Notes: generated by a model from the sequence alone, not told the origin. Shown: positions 16,533-25,071, numbered from the stretch's first letter. The stretch is 64,000 bases of DNA from an uncultured Prevotella sp. (GCA_900770025.1 CAAGIW010000020.1:1-64000); one strand, 5' to 3'. Made by a program: numbers and translations.

Positions 16533-17537
16533 ATGAATAATACCTTTCTTTCGCGCGTACATATAATATATATGGCGCTGGCTCTGCTGGCACTCACCGC
16601 CTGCGGCAGCAGCAAGAAAAGCAATGCCGCCGACGAAGCGGCACAGGTGGGACCCGTGTTCAATGCCGACAGTGCCTTCATCTTCTGCGCCCACCAGTGT
16701 GCCTTCGGGCCCCGCACGATGAACAGCACCGCCCATGAGCAGTGCAAAGAGTGGATAGTGCAGAAGTTTGAGAGCTATGGCATGAAGGTGATGCAACAGC
16801 AGGCCAACCTGAAAGGCTATGATGGCACCACGCTCAAGGCCACCAACATCGTGGCATCCTACAAGCCCGAGCGCACAGAACGGGTGCTGCTCTGCGCCCA
16901 TTGGGACAGTCGTCCGTGGGCAGACAACGACCCCGACAGTGCCAACTGGCGCAAACCCGTGATGGCTGCCAACGATGGTGCCAGCGGGGTGGCCGTGCTC
17001 TTGGAACTGGCACGCCTGCTGCAGCAGCACGACAGTGTGGCGGTGGGGGTGGATTTCATCTGCTTTGATGCCGAAGACTGGGGCACCCCGCAGTGGGAGA
17101 CCGACCTGAGCAGTGCCGACACCTGGGCACTTGGCTCTGACTACTGGGCCGAGCATCCACACACCGAGGGCTACACCGCACGCTATGGTGTGCTGCTCGA
17201 CATGGTGGGAGGCATGGGAGCACGCTTCTATCAGGAGGGCTTCTCGCTGCAGTATGCGCAAACCATTGTGGACAAGGTGTGGCAGGCGGCCGCCCAGGTG
17301 GGCTATGGCAGCATGTTCCCCACAGCCGGTGGCGGCATGGTGACCGACGACCATGTGGCCGTCAACGAGAAGGCTGGCATCCCCACCATCGACATCATCC
17401 CCCACTATCCTGACTGTGAGCAGAGCAGTTTTGGCAGCACGTGGCACACCGTGAGCGACAACATGGACAACATCGACCGCCACACGCTCCAGGCCGTGGG
17501 CCAAACCCTGGTGCAGGTGCTCTATTCTGAAAAGTAG
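16533..17537 (+). CDS. M28-fold glutaminyl-peptide cyclotransferase, lipoprotein
   Basis: Zinc-dependent M28-fold enzyme, 334 aa, very like type II glutaminyl cyclases of Bacteroidetes, which turn N-terminal glutamine of exported proteins into pyroglutamate. The lipobox LLALTACG gives Cys24, so it is membrane-anchored on the periplasmic side. Zinc and active-site parts: CAHWDSRPWAD, AANDGASGVAVLLELAR, FDAEDWG and STWHTVSDN. Several secreted proteins in this window have Gln right after the signal peptide, which fits. A plain aminopeptidase is the alternative. Confidence 0.82.
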   Translation: MNNTFLSRVHIIYMALALLALTACGSSKKSNAADEAAQVGPVFNADSAFIFCAHQCAFGPRTMNSTAHEQCKEWIVQKFESYGMKVMQQQANLKGYDGTTLKATNIVASYKPERTERVLLCAHWDSRPWADNDPDSANWRKPVMAANDGASGVAVLLELARLLQQHDSVAVGVDFICFDAEDWGTPQWETDLSSADTWALGSDYWAEHPHTEGYTARYGVLLDMVGGMGARFYQEGFSLQYAQTIVDKVWQAAAQVGYGSMFPTAGGGMVTDDHVAVNEKAGIPTIDIIPHYPDCEQSSFGSTWHTVSDNMDNIDRHTLQAVGQTLVQVLYSEK

Positions 17538-17590
17538 ATAACGGAAATCTGAAAAGTAGATAACGGAAAACTTCGGGTCAGGGTTCACCA

Positions 17591-17744
17591 AACGAGTGTT
17601 TGATTTCTGCCGAATAGTAGTTTGATTTCTGCCAAACGAGTGTGTGATTTCTGCTGAATGGTAGTTCGATTTCTGCTAAACGAGTGTGTGATTTCTGCTG
17701 AACGAGTGTGTGATTTCTGCCGAATGGTGGCGTATTTTCTGCTG
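17591..17744. repeat. Seven-copy 22-bp tandem repeat (second sequence family)
   Basis: Seven contiguous 22-bp units starting at 17591, 17613, 17635, 17657, 17679, 17701 and 17723. The consensus is AACGAGTGTGTGATTTCTG followed by CYG. Alternate units carry AATRGTRG at the start. It follows the cyclase gene and precedes a different 22-bp array. Confidence 0.92.
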
Positions 17745-17818
17745 AAAGGCGGTATGCTTCTTACTGCCTGATTATGAATATCTTACAAAACGGATTTTGA
17801 ATACCTTTTTCATCGTTT

Positions 17819-17929
17819 TCTAAAACTGCCACTTTTGCGTTCCAAAAGTGGCAGTTTTGCGTTCTAAAAGTGGCAGTTTTGCAATCCAAAAGTGGCAGTT
17901 TTGCAATCCAAAACGCACCGTTTTAGAAA
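17819..17929. repeat. 22-bp period array with exchanged and inverted cores
   Basis: Five units keep the flanks AAAA...TTTTG and the linkers GTTCC/GTTCT/AATCC of the common array. The usual 7-bp core CGGTGCG is replaced: unit 1 has CTGCCAC, units 2-4 have its reverse complement GTGGCAG, and unit 5 has CGCACCG, the reverse complement of the usual core. Confidence 0.9.
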
Positions 17930-17935
17930 TCCTAA

Positions 17936-18040
17936 CTCCAAATTCGTAATTCGTAACTCCAAATTCGTAACTCGTAATTCCAAATTCGTAATTCGTAATT
18001 CCAAATTCGTAACTCCTAACTCCAAATTCCTAACTCCCCG
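17936..18040. repeat. AATTCGTAATTC-type repeat array
   Basis: About nine irregular units of CCAAATTCGTAATTCGTAA between the convergent cyclase and DUF4294 genes. It ends 6 bp before the DUF4294 stop codon. Confidence 0.88.
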
Positions 18041-18046
18041 CAGGGG

Positions 18047-18649
18047 CTATATCTGCCCTGCCTCCACCATCAGAATCACCCGTTCGGTGAGGCGGTCGTC
18101 GCCGTCGGGGTCGTATTCCTTGCGCAGCGAAGCACCGAAGATGGAGGAGAAAGCCTGCCAGAAGGCGGCACGCATAGGACCGAGGAAAGCCTTGAGAAGG
18201 TCGTAGGTGGACGAGTCACACTCCCTGTATATGAGTTTGATGAGCAGTTTTCCCTGCGAGTAGGTGAGCCGTTTCATGCGCGGCTTATAGTCTTGAAAGA
18301 TGGTCTTCTCCACCTTCTTGATGTGTGCATCCCTCGACTTCTTGTCGGGCAGTGTCTCCAAGTATTCGTAGGTTTCCATCATCAGCATCCTTGCTTCCTT
18401 GGCCAGGGGCAGCACCTTTTTCACATTGTGCACCAAACGGGTGTAGCGCATGGCCTGCTTTTTGTTCTCAAAGGCCAACGGCGGATACACATACACGTTG
18501 TTCATCTCCATGTACAGGATGCTGTCGCCGCGGTCGAGCACCTTGCCCACCTTGACAGTGGGCACCACATCCGCCTCCTCTGAAGGCAGTTGGGCGCGGC
18601 AGATGACTGCCACCGCACACATAAGGAGAAGTAACACACAGCGCTTCAT
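18047..18649 (-). CDS. DUF4294 family secreted protein
   Basis: Bacteroidetes-specific family of unknown function, 200 aa. A signal peptide (MKRCVLLLLMCAVAVICRA) leaves an N-terminal glutamine. The conserved part has LYMEMNNVYVYPPLAF, the RYTRLVHNVKKVLPLAKEAR helix and YSQGKLLIKLIYRE near the C-terminus. Predicted periplasmic, mostly helical. It is the last gene of a minus-strand group after a U32 protein gene and sufE (32-bp gap). I cannot assign a function. Confidence 0.85.
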   Translation of the reverse strand: MKRCVLLLLMCAVAVICRAQLPSEEADVVPTVKVGKVLDRGDSILYMEMNNVYVYPPLAFENKKQAMRYTRLVHNVKKVLPLAKEARMLMMETYEYLETLPDKKSRDAHIKKVEKTIFQDYKPRMKRLTYSQGKLLIKLIYRECDSSTYDLLKAFLGPMRAAFWQAFSSIFGASLRKEYDPDGDDRLTERVILMVEAGQI

Positions 18650-18681
18650 GGGATGAAAGGTGAGGGGGTGGGGGGAAAGGG

Positions 18682-19113
18682 TTATGCCTGCTTGGTGCTG
18701 AACACCAGGGCATACATCTTGATTTGCTTGAGCATGGCCAGCAAACCGTTGCTGCGGGTGGGGCTCAGGTGCTCTTTCAGGCCTATCTGTTCGATGAAAT
18801 AGAGGTCGGCATCAAGCACCTCTTGCGGAGAATGCCCCGAGAGCACACGCACCAGCAGCGCCACAATGCCCTTCACTATCAGCGCATCGCTCTCGGCCTG
18901 CAGCATCATCTTGCCCTCGGCGGTGAGGTCGGCCTGCAGCCACACGCGGCTCTGGCAACCGTCAATCAGGTTGCTCTCCGTCTTGTATTTCTCGTCTAAG
19001 GGGGCCAGTTCGTTGCCCAAGTCGATGAGCAACTGATACTTGTCCATCCAGTCGGTGAGTGAAGAGAACTCCTCTATCACTTCATCCTGTATCTCATTGA
19101 TTGTCATATTCAT
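18682..19113 (-). CDS. sufE: SufE-family sulfur acceptor
   Basis: SufE-like protein, 143 aa. It accepts sulfur from a SufS cysteine desulfurase for Fe-S cluster assembly in the cytoplasm. The persulfide cysteine is in LIDGCQSRVWL, the family signature. The start overlaps the end of the U32 gene by 20 bp, so translation is probably coupled. U32 proteins bind Fe-S clusters, which makes the pairing sensible. ATG 19113 and 19107 are both possible starts. Confidence 0.93.
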   Translation of the reverse strand: MNMTINEIQDEVIEEFSSLTDWMDKYQLLIDLGNELAPLDEKYKTESNLIDGCQSRVWLQADLTAEGKMMLQAESDALIVKGIVALLVRVLSGHSPQEVLDADLYFIEQIGLKEHLSPTRSNGLLAMLKQIKMYALVFSTKQA

Positions 19114-20380
19114 CAGCTTTTTCCAATTTAAATAGTTTGTCGCTTGGCCTTATCTTGCCCGGCACGGCAAACGACACGTGCGTGCCTTTGGGGGCCACGG
19201 CCACAGGTTCCAGTTCCAAGCGTATCTCTTGGGCCTCCACATACATCACGCCCGTGGTGGGGCCGGTGATGAGCAGTCTGTCGCCAGCGTGCAGTTCGGT
19301 GGCCTCTACGGTAAACTCTGCCACGCCCAACTTGGAGAAATACTTCACGCCCCGGCCCACATACACCTTGCGCTCGGTGGCGTTTGACCCGTAGTGCTTG
19401 TTCCATTCGCCCAAGGTTTGGCCCAAGTAGTAGCCGTCCCAGAAGCCACGGTTGAACACTCGGGCCAACTGTTCGTCCCACTTGTCCTTCTGTTCCTCGG
19501 TAAAGGTGCCGTTGATCACGGCCTGCACGGCCTCCTTGTAGCACCTCACCACGGTATAGACATACTCCGGTCCGCGTGCTCTGCCCTCTATCTTCAGCAC
19601 CCTTACGCCCGCCTTCATCAGTTTGTCCATAAAGCGTATGGTCTTCAGGTCCTTGGGGCTCATAATATATTTGTTGTCGATGGCCAACTGTTCGCCCGTT
19701 TCGTTGTCGGTCACGGTATAGGAGCGGCGGCACACCTGCACGCATCCCCCGCGGTTGGCGCTGCGGTTGGCGTTGTGCAGGCTCATGTAGCACTTGCCGC
19801 TGATGGCCATGCAGAGGGCGCCGTGGCAGAACATCTCGATGCGGATGCGCCTGCCCGAGGGGCCACAGATGTTCTGCTGCTCTATCTGTTGGTATATCTC
19901 TTCCACCTGCTGCATGTTCAGTTCGCGTGCCAGCACCACCACATCGGCAAACTGGGCGTAGAACTTCAGGGCCTCGATGTTTGAGATGTTGAGTTGAGTG
20001 CTCAGGTGAACCTCCTGTCCAATGCGGTTGCAGTAGGTCATCACCGCCACATCGCTGGCTATCACTGCCGAGATGCCGGCCTCCTTGGCAGCATCCACGA
20101 TGGTGTGCATGGTGGCTATGTCTTCTCCATAGATGATGGTGTTCACGGTGAGATAGCTCTTGATGCCGTGACTGTTGCAGGTGGCGGCTATCTCTCTAAG
20201 GTCGTCTATGGTGAAGGCATTGGCAGAGTGGGCCCTCATGTTGAGCTGTCCGATGCCGAAATACACCGAGTTGGCACCGGCCTGTATGGCTGCCGTGAGC
20301 GAATCGCGGCTGCCTACGGGTGCCATAATCTCGAAATCGGCGGCCCGAAAGGGGGCTGAGGGGGTGGATGGTTCCATCAT
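19094..20380 (-). CDS. U32-family protein (TrhP/YegQ-like)
   Basis: Peptidase U32 family, about 428 aa, similar in length to TrhP (YegQ), which takes part in prephenate-dependent tRNA wobble-uridine hydroxylation; protease activity is doubtful in this group. The signature EMFCHGALCMAISGKCYMS and the following GGCVQVCRR supply the cysteines for an Fe-S cluster. An N-terminal TIM-barrel begins FEIMAPVGSRDSL. Start chosen at 20380 (or 20377) because the -7 box TAATTTTG lies at 20414-20421. First gene of an operon with sufE. Confidence 0.88.
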   Translation of the reverse strand: MMEPSTPSAPFRAADFEIMAPVGSRDSLTAAIQAGANSVYFGIGQLNMRAHSANAFTIDDLREIAATCNSHGIKSYLTVNTIIYGEDIATMHTIVDAAKEAGISAVIASDVAVMTYCNRIGQEVHLSTQLNISNIEALKFYAQFADVVVLARELNMQQVEEIYQQIEQQNICGPSGRRIRIEMFCHGALCMAISGKCYMSLHNANRSANRGGCVQVCRRSYTVTDNETGEQLAIDNKYIMSPKDLKTIRFMDKLMKAGVRVLKIEGRARGPEYVYTVVRCYKEAVQAVINGTFTEEQKDKWDEQLARVFNRGFWDGYYLGQTLGEWNKHYGSNATERKVYVGRGVKYFSKLGVAEFTVEATELHAGDRLLITGPTTGVMYVEAQEIRLELEPVAVAPKGTHVSFAVPGKIRPSDKLFKLEKADEYDNQ

Positions 20381-20413
20381 AATCAGTGTTTTGGCAGCCT
20401 TTGCTGCAGGGCG

Positions 20414-20472
20414 CAAAATTACTAAAAATCGCAGTAATAGACAATAGAATTCAGTTTTATTTAGTAATTTTG
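20414..20472. promoter_or_regulatory. Divergent near-identical promoters
   Basis: The minus-strand box TAATTTTG (20414-20421) serves the U32 gene. The plus-strand TAATTTTG (20465-20472) serves the flavoprotein gene at 20516. Both read TTTAGTAATTTTGC, so the two promoters are near mirror images about 50 bp apart. Confidence 0.65.
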
Positions 20473-20515
20473 CACAGCCTTCAGGCAAGTATCAACAAAC
20501 AAGAAACAGAGCATA

Positions 20516-21139
20516 ATGAAAGTAATTTTGGTAAACGGAAGTCCGCATCCCCACGGATGCACCCACACCGCCCTGCAAGAAGTGGCCGAACAGCTGCACC
20601 AGCAGGGGATAGAGACCGAAGAGATATGGTGCGGCAACAAGCCCGTGATGGGCTGCATAGGCTGCGGCAAGTGTGTGGCCACGCGCCGCTGCTGGTATGC
20701 CGAGGATGCCGTGAACACCTTTTTGGAGAAGGCCGGCGAGGCCGATGGCTTCGTGTTTGGCACCCCTATCCACTTTGCAGGCACCTCGGGAGCCATCAAG
20801 CCCTTTATGGACAGGGCCTTCTGCTCCAAGATGGGCATGTATGCCAACAAGCCCGCGGCAGGCATCGTGAGTTGCCGAAGGGGCGGAGCACAGGGCGGAT
20901 TTGAAGACCTGAACCGCTACTTCACCATTGCCAACATGCCCGTGGTGTCGTCGAACTACTGGAACGAGGTGCACGGCAACACCGCCGAAGAGGTGAAGCA
21001 AGACCTGGAAGGGATGCAAACCATGCGACAGTTGGGGCGCAACATGGCCTGGCTGCTGCGCTGCATCGAGGCCGGAAAGAAGGCCGGCATCGCCCTGCCC
21101 GAGCAGGAGACGAAGATAAAGACCAACTTTATCAGATAA
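20516..21139 (+). CDS. NADPH-dependent FMN reductase/flavodoxin-fold protein
   Basis: Flavodoxin-fold redox protein, 207 aa. The N-terminal phosphate-binding loop is LVNGSPHPHGCTHTAL. A cysteine-rich segment MGCIGCGKCVATRRC follows, as in iron-sulfur flavoproteins, then FGTPIHFAGTSGAIKPFMDR typical of the NADPH-dependent FMN reductase family. Cytoplasmic. Upstream of a C_GCAxxG_C_C gene (33-bp gap) and an OPT transporter on the same strand. The electron acceptor is unknown. Confidence 0.9.
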   Translation: MKVILVNGSPHPHGCTHTALQEVAEQLHQQGIETEEIWCGNKPVMGCIGCGKCVATRRCWYAEDAVNTFLEKAGEADGFVFGTPIHFAGTSGAIKPFMDRAFCSKMGMYANKPAAGIVSCRRGGAQGGFEDLNRYFTIANMPVVSSNYWNEVHGNTAEEVKQDLEGMQTMRQLGRNMAWLLRCIEAGKKAGIALPEQETKIKTNFIR

Positions 21140-21172
21140 TATTTTACACACATCACACCACACATAGACAAG

Positions 21173-21634
21173 ATGACAGCAGAGGAAATCAACCAGCGGG
21201 TGGCCAAGGCAGAGCAACTCTTTATGCAGGGCTACAACTGTGCGCAGGCAGTGGTGGCAGCATACGCCGACCACTACGGAATCACTGAGAAGCAGGCACT
21301 GCAGATGAGTGCGGGCTTTGGCGGAGGCATAGGCAGAATGAGGCTCACCTGTGGGGCTGTCTGCGGCATGGTGATGCTGGAGGGACTGCAGAGCGGCTCC
21401 ACCGAAATCAACGACCGCGAGGGCAAATCGGCCAACTATCGCAAGGTGCAGCAGCTGCTCGACACCTTCAAGCAGCAGTTTGGCACCATCACCTGCGCCG
21501 AATTGCTGAAGCTAAAGAAAGACACGCCCCTGAGTTATGAGGCCAGCGAGCGCACCGCCGAATACTATCGGCAGCGCCCCTGCGTGAATCAGGTGGTGGC
21601 AGCAGCACGAATATTTGGAGAGACGCTAAAATAA
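21173..21634 (+). CDS. C_GCAxxG_C_C family redox protein
   Basis: Putative redox-active protein, 153 aa, with the family cysteine pattern: GYNCAQAV near residue 23, then LTCGAVCGMVML, then TC and RPCVNQVV near the C-terminus. Such proteins often accompany redox enzymes or transporters; their reaction is not established. It sits between a flavoprotein gene and an OPT transporter gene (7-bp gap to the latter), suggesting one functional unit. Confidence 0.9.
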   Translation: MTAEEINQRVAKAEQLFMQGYNCAQAVVAAYADHYGITEKQALQMSAGFGGGIGRMRLTCGAVCGMVMLEGLQSGSTEINDREGKSANYRKVQQLLDTFKQQFGTITCAELLKLKKDTPLSYEASERTAEYYRQRPCVNQVVAAARIFGETLK

Positions 21635-21641
21635 TCCTACA

Positions 21642-23642
21642 ATGAACATCAAAGAACAGTTGCCCGAAAACGCTTTCAGAGAACTGAAACAGGGCGAGAA
21701 ATATGAACCCATGATGGATGCCAAAGGCAACTATCCTGAAGTGAATACATGGTCGGTGACCTGGGGCATTATCATGGCGATGCTCTTTTCTGCCGCCGCA
21801 GCCTACTTGGGACTGAAGGTGGGACAGGTGTTCGAGGCGGCCATCCCCATCGCCATCATCGCCGTGGGCGTATCTACCGCCGCCAAACGCCACCATGCAC
21901 TGGGCGAGAACGTGATTATCCAGAGCATCGGAGCCTGTTCGGGAGCCGTGGTGGCGGGGGCCATCTTCACCCTTCCGGCCATCTATATCCTGCAGGCCAA
22001 ATATCCTGAGATCACGGTTTCGTTCGTCAAGATATTCATGGCCTCGCTGTTGGGAGGCATCATCGGCATCCTTTTCACCATCCCTTTCCGCAAGTATTTC
22101 GTGAGCGACATGCACGGCAAATATCCTTTCCCCGAGGCCACGGCCACCACACAGGTGTTGGTGAGCGGCTCTAAGGGGGCTTCGCAGGCCAAACCGCTGT
22201 TGGTGGCGGGATTGGTGGGCGGACTTTATGACTTCTGTGTGGCCACCTTCGGACTGTGGAACGAGAACTTCACCACGCGCGTGGTGGCATGGGGAAGCGT
22301 GCTTGCCGACAAGGCCAAACTGGTGTTCAAGGTGAACACGGGGGCCGCCGTATTGGGTCTGGGCTATATAGTGGGACTGAAGTATGCGCTCATCATCTGC
22401 TTCGGCTCGCTGGCCGTGTGGTGGATAGTGGTGCCGGGCATGGCTCTGCTCTTCCCGCACGACGTGCTGAACCAGTGGAATCCTGCCATCACCACCGCCG
22501 TGGGCGACATGAGGCCTGAAGATATATTCACCCACTATGGCAAGAGCATCGGTATTGGTGCCATCGCTATGGCGGGCATCATCGGCATCATCAAGTCGTG
22601 GGGCATCATTGTGGATAGCATCAGGCGCTTGGCTCCCAAGAAGAGCGGAGCCAATGGCATGGGAGGCAAGGCTCAGGAGGCCGCAGCTGACAGTATGCTG
22701 CGCACCCACAGCGACCTGCCTTTCCGCTTCATCATCATCGCATCGGTGGTCACACTGCTGCTGGTGTTTGCATTTTTCTGGATGGGAGTGATGGACGGCA
22801 ACCTGCTTTTTGCCCTCGTGGCACTGGTGCTCACCGCCGTCATTGCCTTCCTCTTCACCACTGTGGCGGCCAACGCCATTGCCATTGTGGGCTCCAACCC
22901 CGTGAGCGGCATGACGCTGATGACACTGATTCTGGCCTCGGTGGTGCTGGTGGGCGTGGGTTTGAGCGGCACGTCGGGCATGGTGGCGGCTTTGGTGATG
23001 GGCGGTGTGGTGTGCACCTCGCTGTCGATGGCCGGGGCCTTCATCACCGATCTCAAGATAGGCTACTGGGTGGGAAGCACGCCCAAGAAGCAGGAGTCGT
23101 GGAAATTCCTTGGCACACTGATATCGGCAGCCACGGTGGGCGGCGTGATGATGCTGCTCAACGAAACCTATGGCTTTGCCACAGGACAGCTTGCAGCACC
23201 GCAGGCCAACGCTATGGCGGCGGTGATAGAACCCCTGATGAACGGTATTGGGGCTCCTTGGGTGCTCTATGCCATCGGCGCGGCACTGGCCATCGTGCTC
23301 ACCTGGTGCAAGGTGCCTGCCTTGGCCTTTGCCTTGGGCATGTTCATCCCCTTGGAACTGAACGTGCCTTTGGTGGTGGGCGGTGCCATCAACTGGTTTG
23401 TCACCACGCGCAGCAAGGATGAAGCGCTGAACAAGGCACGCGGAGAGAAGGGCAACCTGTTGGCATCGGGCTTCATTGCCGGAGGCGCATTGATGGGTGT
23501 GCTCAGCGCATTGCTCAGGTTCAGCGGCGTGGTGTTCAACTATGAGGAGTGGTGGTGCAACCCGCTTTCAGAGGTTCTCTCGCTGGCTGCCTATCTGTTG
23601 CTGATCGTTTATTTTATCAGAGCATCCCGAGTGAGGGCTTGA
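21642..23642 (+). CDS. OPT family oligopeptide transporter
   Basis: Inner-membrane transporter, 666 aa, with about 15 hydrophobic segments. The N-terminal SVTWGIIMAMLFSAAAAYLG and KVGQVFEAAIPIAIIAVG and the VVGGAINWFV segment near the C-terminus match bacterial OPT proteins, which import peptides or metal-peptide complexes. It is cotranscribed with the flavoprotein and C_GCAxxG_C_C protein, which hints at a reducible or metal-bound substrate. The substrate is not predictable from sequence. Confidence 0.9.
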   Translation: MNIKEQLPENAFRELKQGEKYEPMMDAKGNYPEVNTWSVTWGIIMAMLFSAAAAYLGLKVGQVFEAAIPIAIIAVGVSTAAKRHHALGENVIIQSIGACSGAVVAGAIFTLPAIYILQAKYPEITVSFVKIFMASLLGGIIGILFTIPFRKYFVSDMHGKYPFPEATATTQVLVSGSKGASQAKPLLVAGLVGGLYDFCVATFGLWNENFTTRVVAWGSVLADKAKLVFKVNTGAAVLGLGYIVGLKYALIICFGSLAVWWIVVPGMALLFPHDVLNQWNPAITTAVGDMRPEDIFTHYGKSIGIGAIAMAGIIGIIKSWGIIVDSIRRLAPKKSGANGMGGKAQEAAADSMLRTHSDLPFRFIIIASVVTLLLVFAFFWMGVMDGNLLFALVALVLTAVIAFLFTTVAANAIAIVGSNPVSGMTLMTLILASVVLVGVGLSGTSGMVAALVMGGVVCTSLSMAGAFITDLKIGYWVGSTPKKQESWKFLGTLISAATVGGVMMLLNETYGFATGQLAAPQANAMAAVIEPLMNGIGAPWVLYAIGAALAIVLTWCKVPALAFALGMFIPLELNVPLVVGGAINWFVTTRSKDEALNKARGEKGNLLASGFIAGGALMGVLSALLRFSGVVFNYEEWWCNPLSEVLSLAAYLLLIVYFIRASRVRA

Positions 23643-23706
23643 AGTGGGCATCAGAACACTGAAAAAGGCTCCCTAAAGGGGGAAAGAGGAAACACAAGAC
23701 ACGACC

Positions 23707-25050
23707 ATGAAGAACCTTTATATAGAAACTTATGGCTGCCAGATGAACGTGGCAGACTCTGAAGTGGTGGCCTCTATCATGCAGATGGCGGGATATGAGG
23801 TGTGCGACGCATTGGAAGAGGCGGACGCCGTGCTGCTGAACACCTGTTCGGTGCGCGACAATGCCGAACAGAAGATACTGAACCGCTTGGAGGCTCTCAA
23901 CGCCGAACGCAAGAAAAGGCAGGAGGGAAGGGATGCCGGCGGCAGGAAACAACTGATAATAGGGGTGCTGGGATGTATGGCAGAGAGGGTGAAAGACCAA
24001 CTGCTGACCCATCACCACGCCGACTTGGTGGCCGGACCGGATGCCTATCTGTCGCTGCCCGACCTCTTTGCACAGGCTGAGATGGGACAGAAGGCCATCA
24101 ACATCGAACTGTCGCTCACGGAAACCTACCGCGAAGTGGTGCCCAACCGACTGCATGGCACCAAGATTGGAGGCTATGTGAGCATCATGCGCGGCTGCAA
24201 TAACTTCTGCCACTACTGCATTGTGCCCTATACCCGCGGCAGGGAGCGAAGTCGTGACACCGAGAGCATACTGCGCGAAGTGCGCGACTTGCGGGACAGA
24301 GGCTACAAGGAGGTGACGCTGTTGGGGCAGAATGTGAACTCGTATCAGGGCAACGATGGGGTGGGATTCGCCCAACTGCTGCGCATGGTGGCGCACGAAG
24401 TGCCTGAGATGAGGGTGCGCTTCACCACCTCGCACCCCAAGGACATGAGCGATGAAACGCTGCAGGTGATTGCCGACGAGCCCAATGTGTGCAGGCATAT
24501 CCACCTGCCTGTGCAGAGCGGAAGCAACCGCATACTGCATTTGATGAACAGAAAATACACCCGTGAATGGTATTTGGACAGGGTGGAGGCCATCCGTCGC
24601 ATCATTCCCGACTGTGCCATCACCACAGATATCTTCGTGGGCTACCACAGTGAGACGGAGGATGACCACCAGCTTTCGCTCTCGCTGATGCGCGAAGTGG
24701 GCTATGATGCCGCCTTTATGTTCAAATACAGCGAGCGACCGGGCACCTATGCCTCCAAGCACCTGCCGGATGATGTGCCCGAAGAGGTGAAGCTGCGCCG
24801 ATTAGACGAGATGATACGCCTGCAAACAGAGCTTTCTGCACAGGCCAATGCACGCGAGGTGGGCCGCACCGTGAGCGTATTGGTGGAGGGCTACAGCAAG
24901 CGTTCACGCGAACAACTCTTCGGCAGAACGGAGCAAAACAAGGTAGTGGTATTCAACAAGGGCCGCCACCACATCGGCGAACTGGTCACTGTGAAGATAG
25001 AAAGCAGCTCCAGTGCCACACTCAAAGGCAGCCCTGTGTCTATAGAATAG
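23707..25050 (+). CDS. miaB: tRNA-2-methylthio-N6-dimethylallyladenosine synthase
   Basis: Radical-SAM methylthiotransferase, 447 aa, acting on A37 of tRNAs. N-terminal UPF0004 domain with YGCQMNVADSE and NTCSVRDNAEQK. The radical-SAM cluster cysteines are in MRGCNNFCHYCIVPYTRGRE. A C-terminal TRAM domain follows (GRTVSVLVEGYSKRS). All three domains are present and full length. It lies 64 bp after the OPT gene, perhaps with its own promoter. Confidence 0.95.
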   Translation: MKNLYIETYGCQMNVADSEVVASIMQMAGYEVCDALEEADAVLLNTCSVRDNAEQKILNRLEALNAERKKRQEGRDAGGRKQLIIGVLGCMAERVKDQLLTHHHADLVAGPDAYLSLPDLFAQAEMGQKAINIELSLTETYREVVPNRLHGTKIGGYVSIMRGCNNFCHYCIVPYTRGRERSRDTESILREVRDLRDRGYKEVTLLGQNVNSYQGNDGVGFAQLLRMVAHEVPEMRVRFTTSHPKDMSDETLQVIADEPNVCRHIHLPVQSGSNRILHLMNRKYTREWYLDRVEAIRRIIPDCAITTDIFVGYHSETEDDHQLSLSLMREVGYDAAFMFKYSERPGTYASKHLPDDVPEEVKLRRLDEMIRLQTELSAQANAREVGRTVSVLVEGYSKRSREQLFGRTEQNKVVVFNKGRHHIGELVTVKIESSSSATLKGSPVSIE

Positions 25051-25071
25051 CCCGGGCCTCCTGCCCTTCCG

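Noticed and set aside
14673..17591. 972-codon open frame on the minus strand
   Set aside because: It lies fully antisense to the C26/M19 fusion and the cyclase, both with clear motifs. Its His/Gly/Val-rich sequence has no domain and reflects codon bias of the real genes.
17591..17929. CRISPR array
   Set aside because: Units are contiguous or separated by 5-bp conserved linkers, with no unique spacers and no cas genes.
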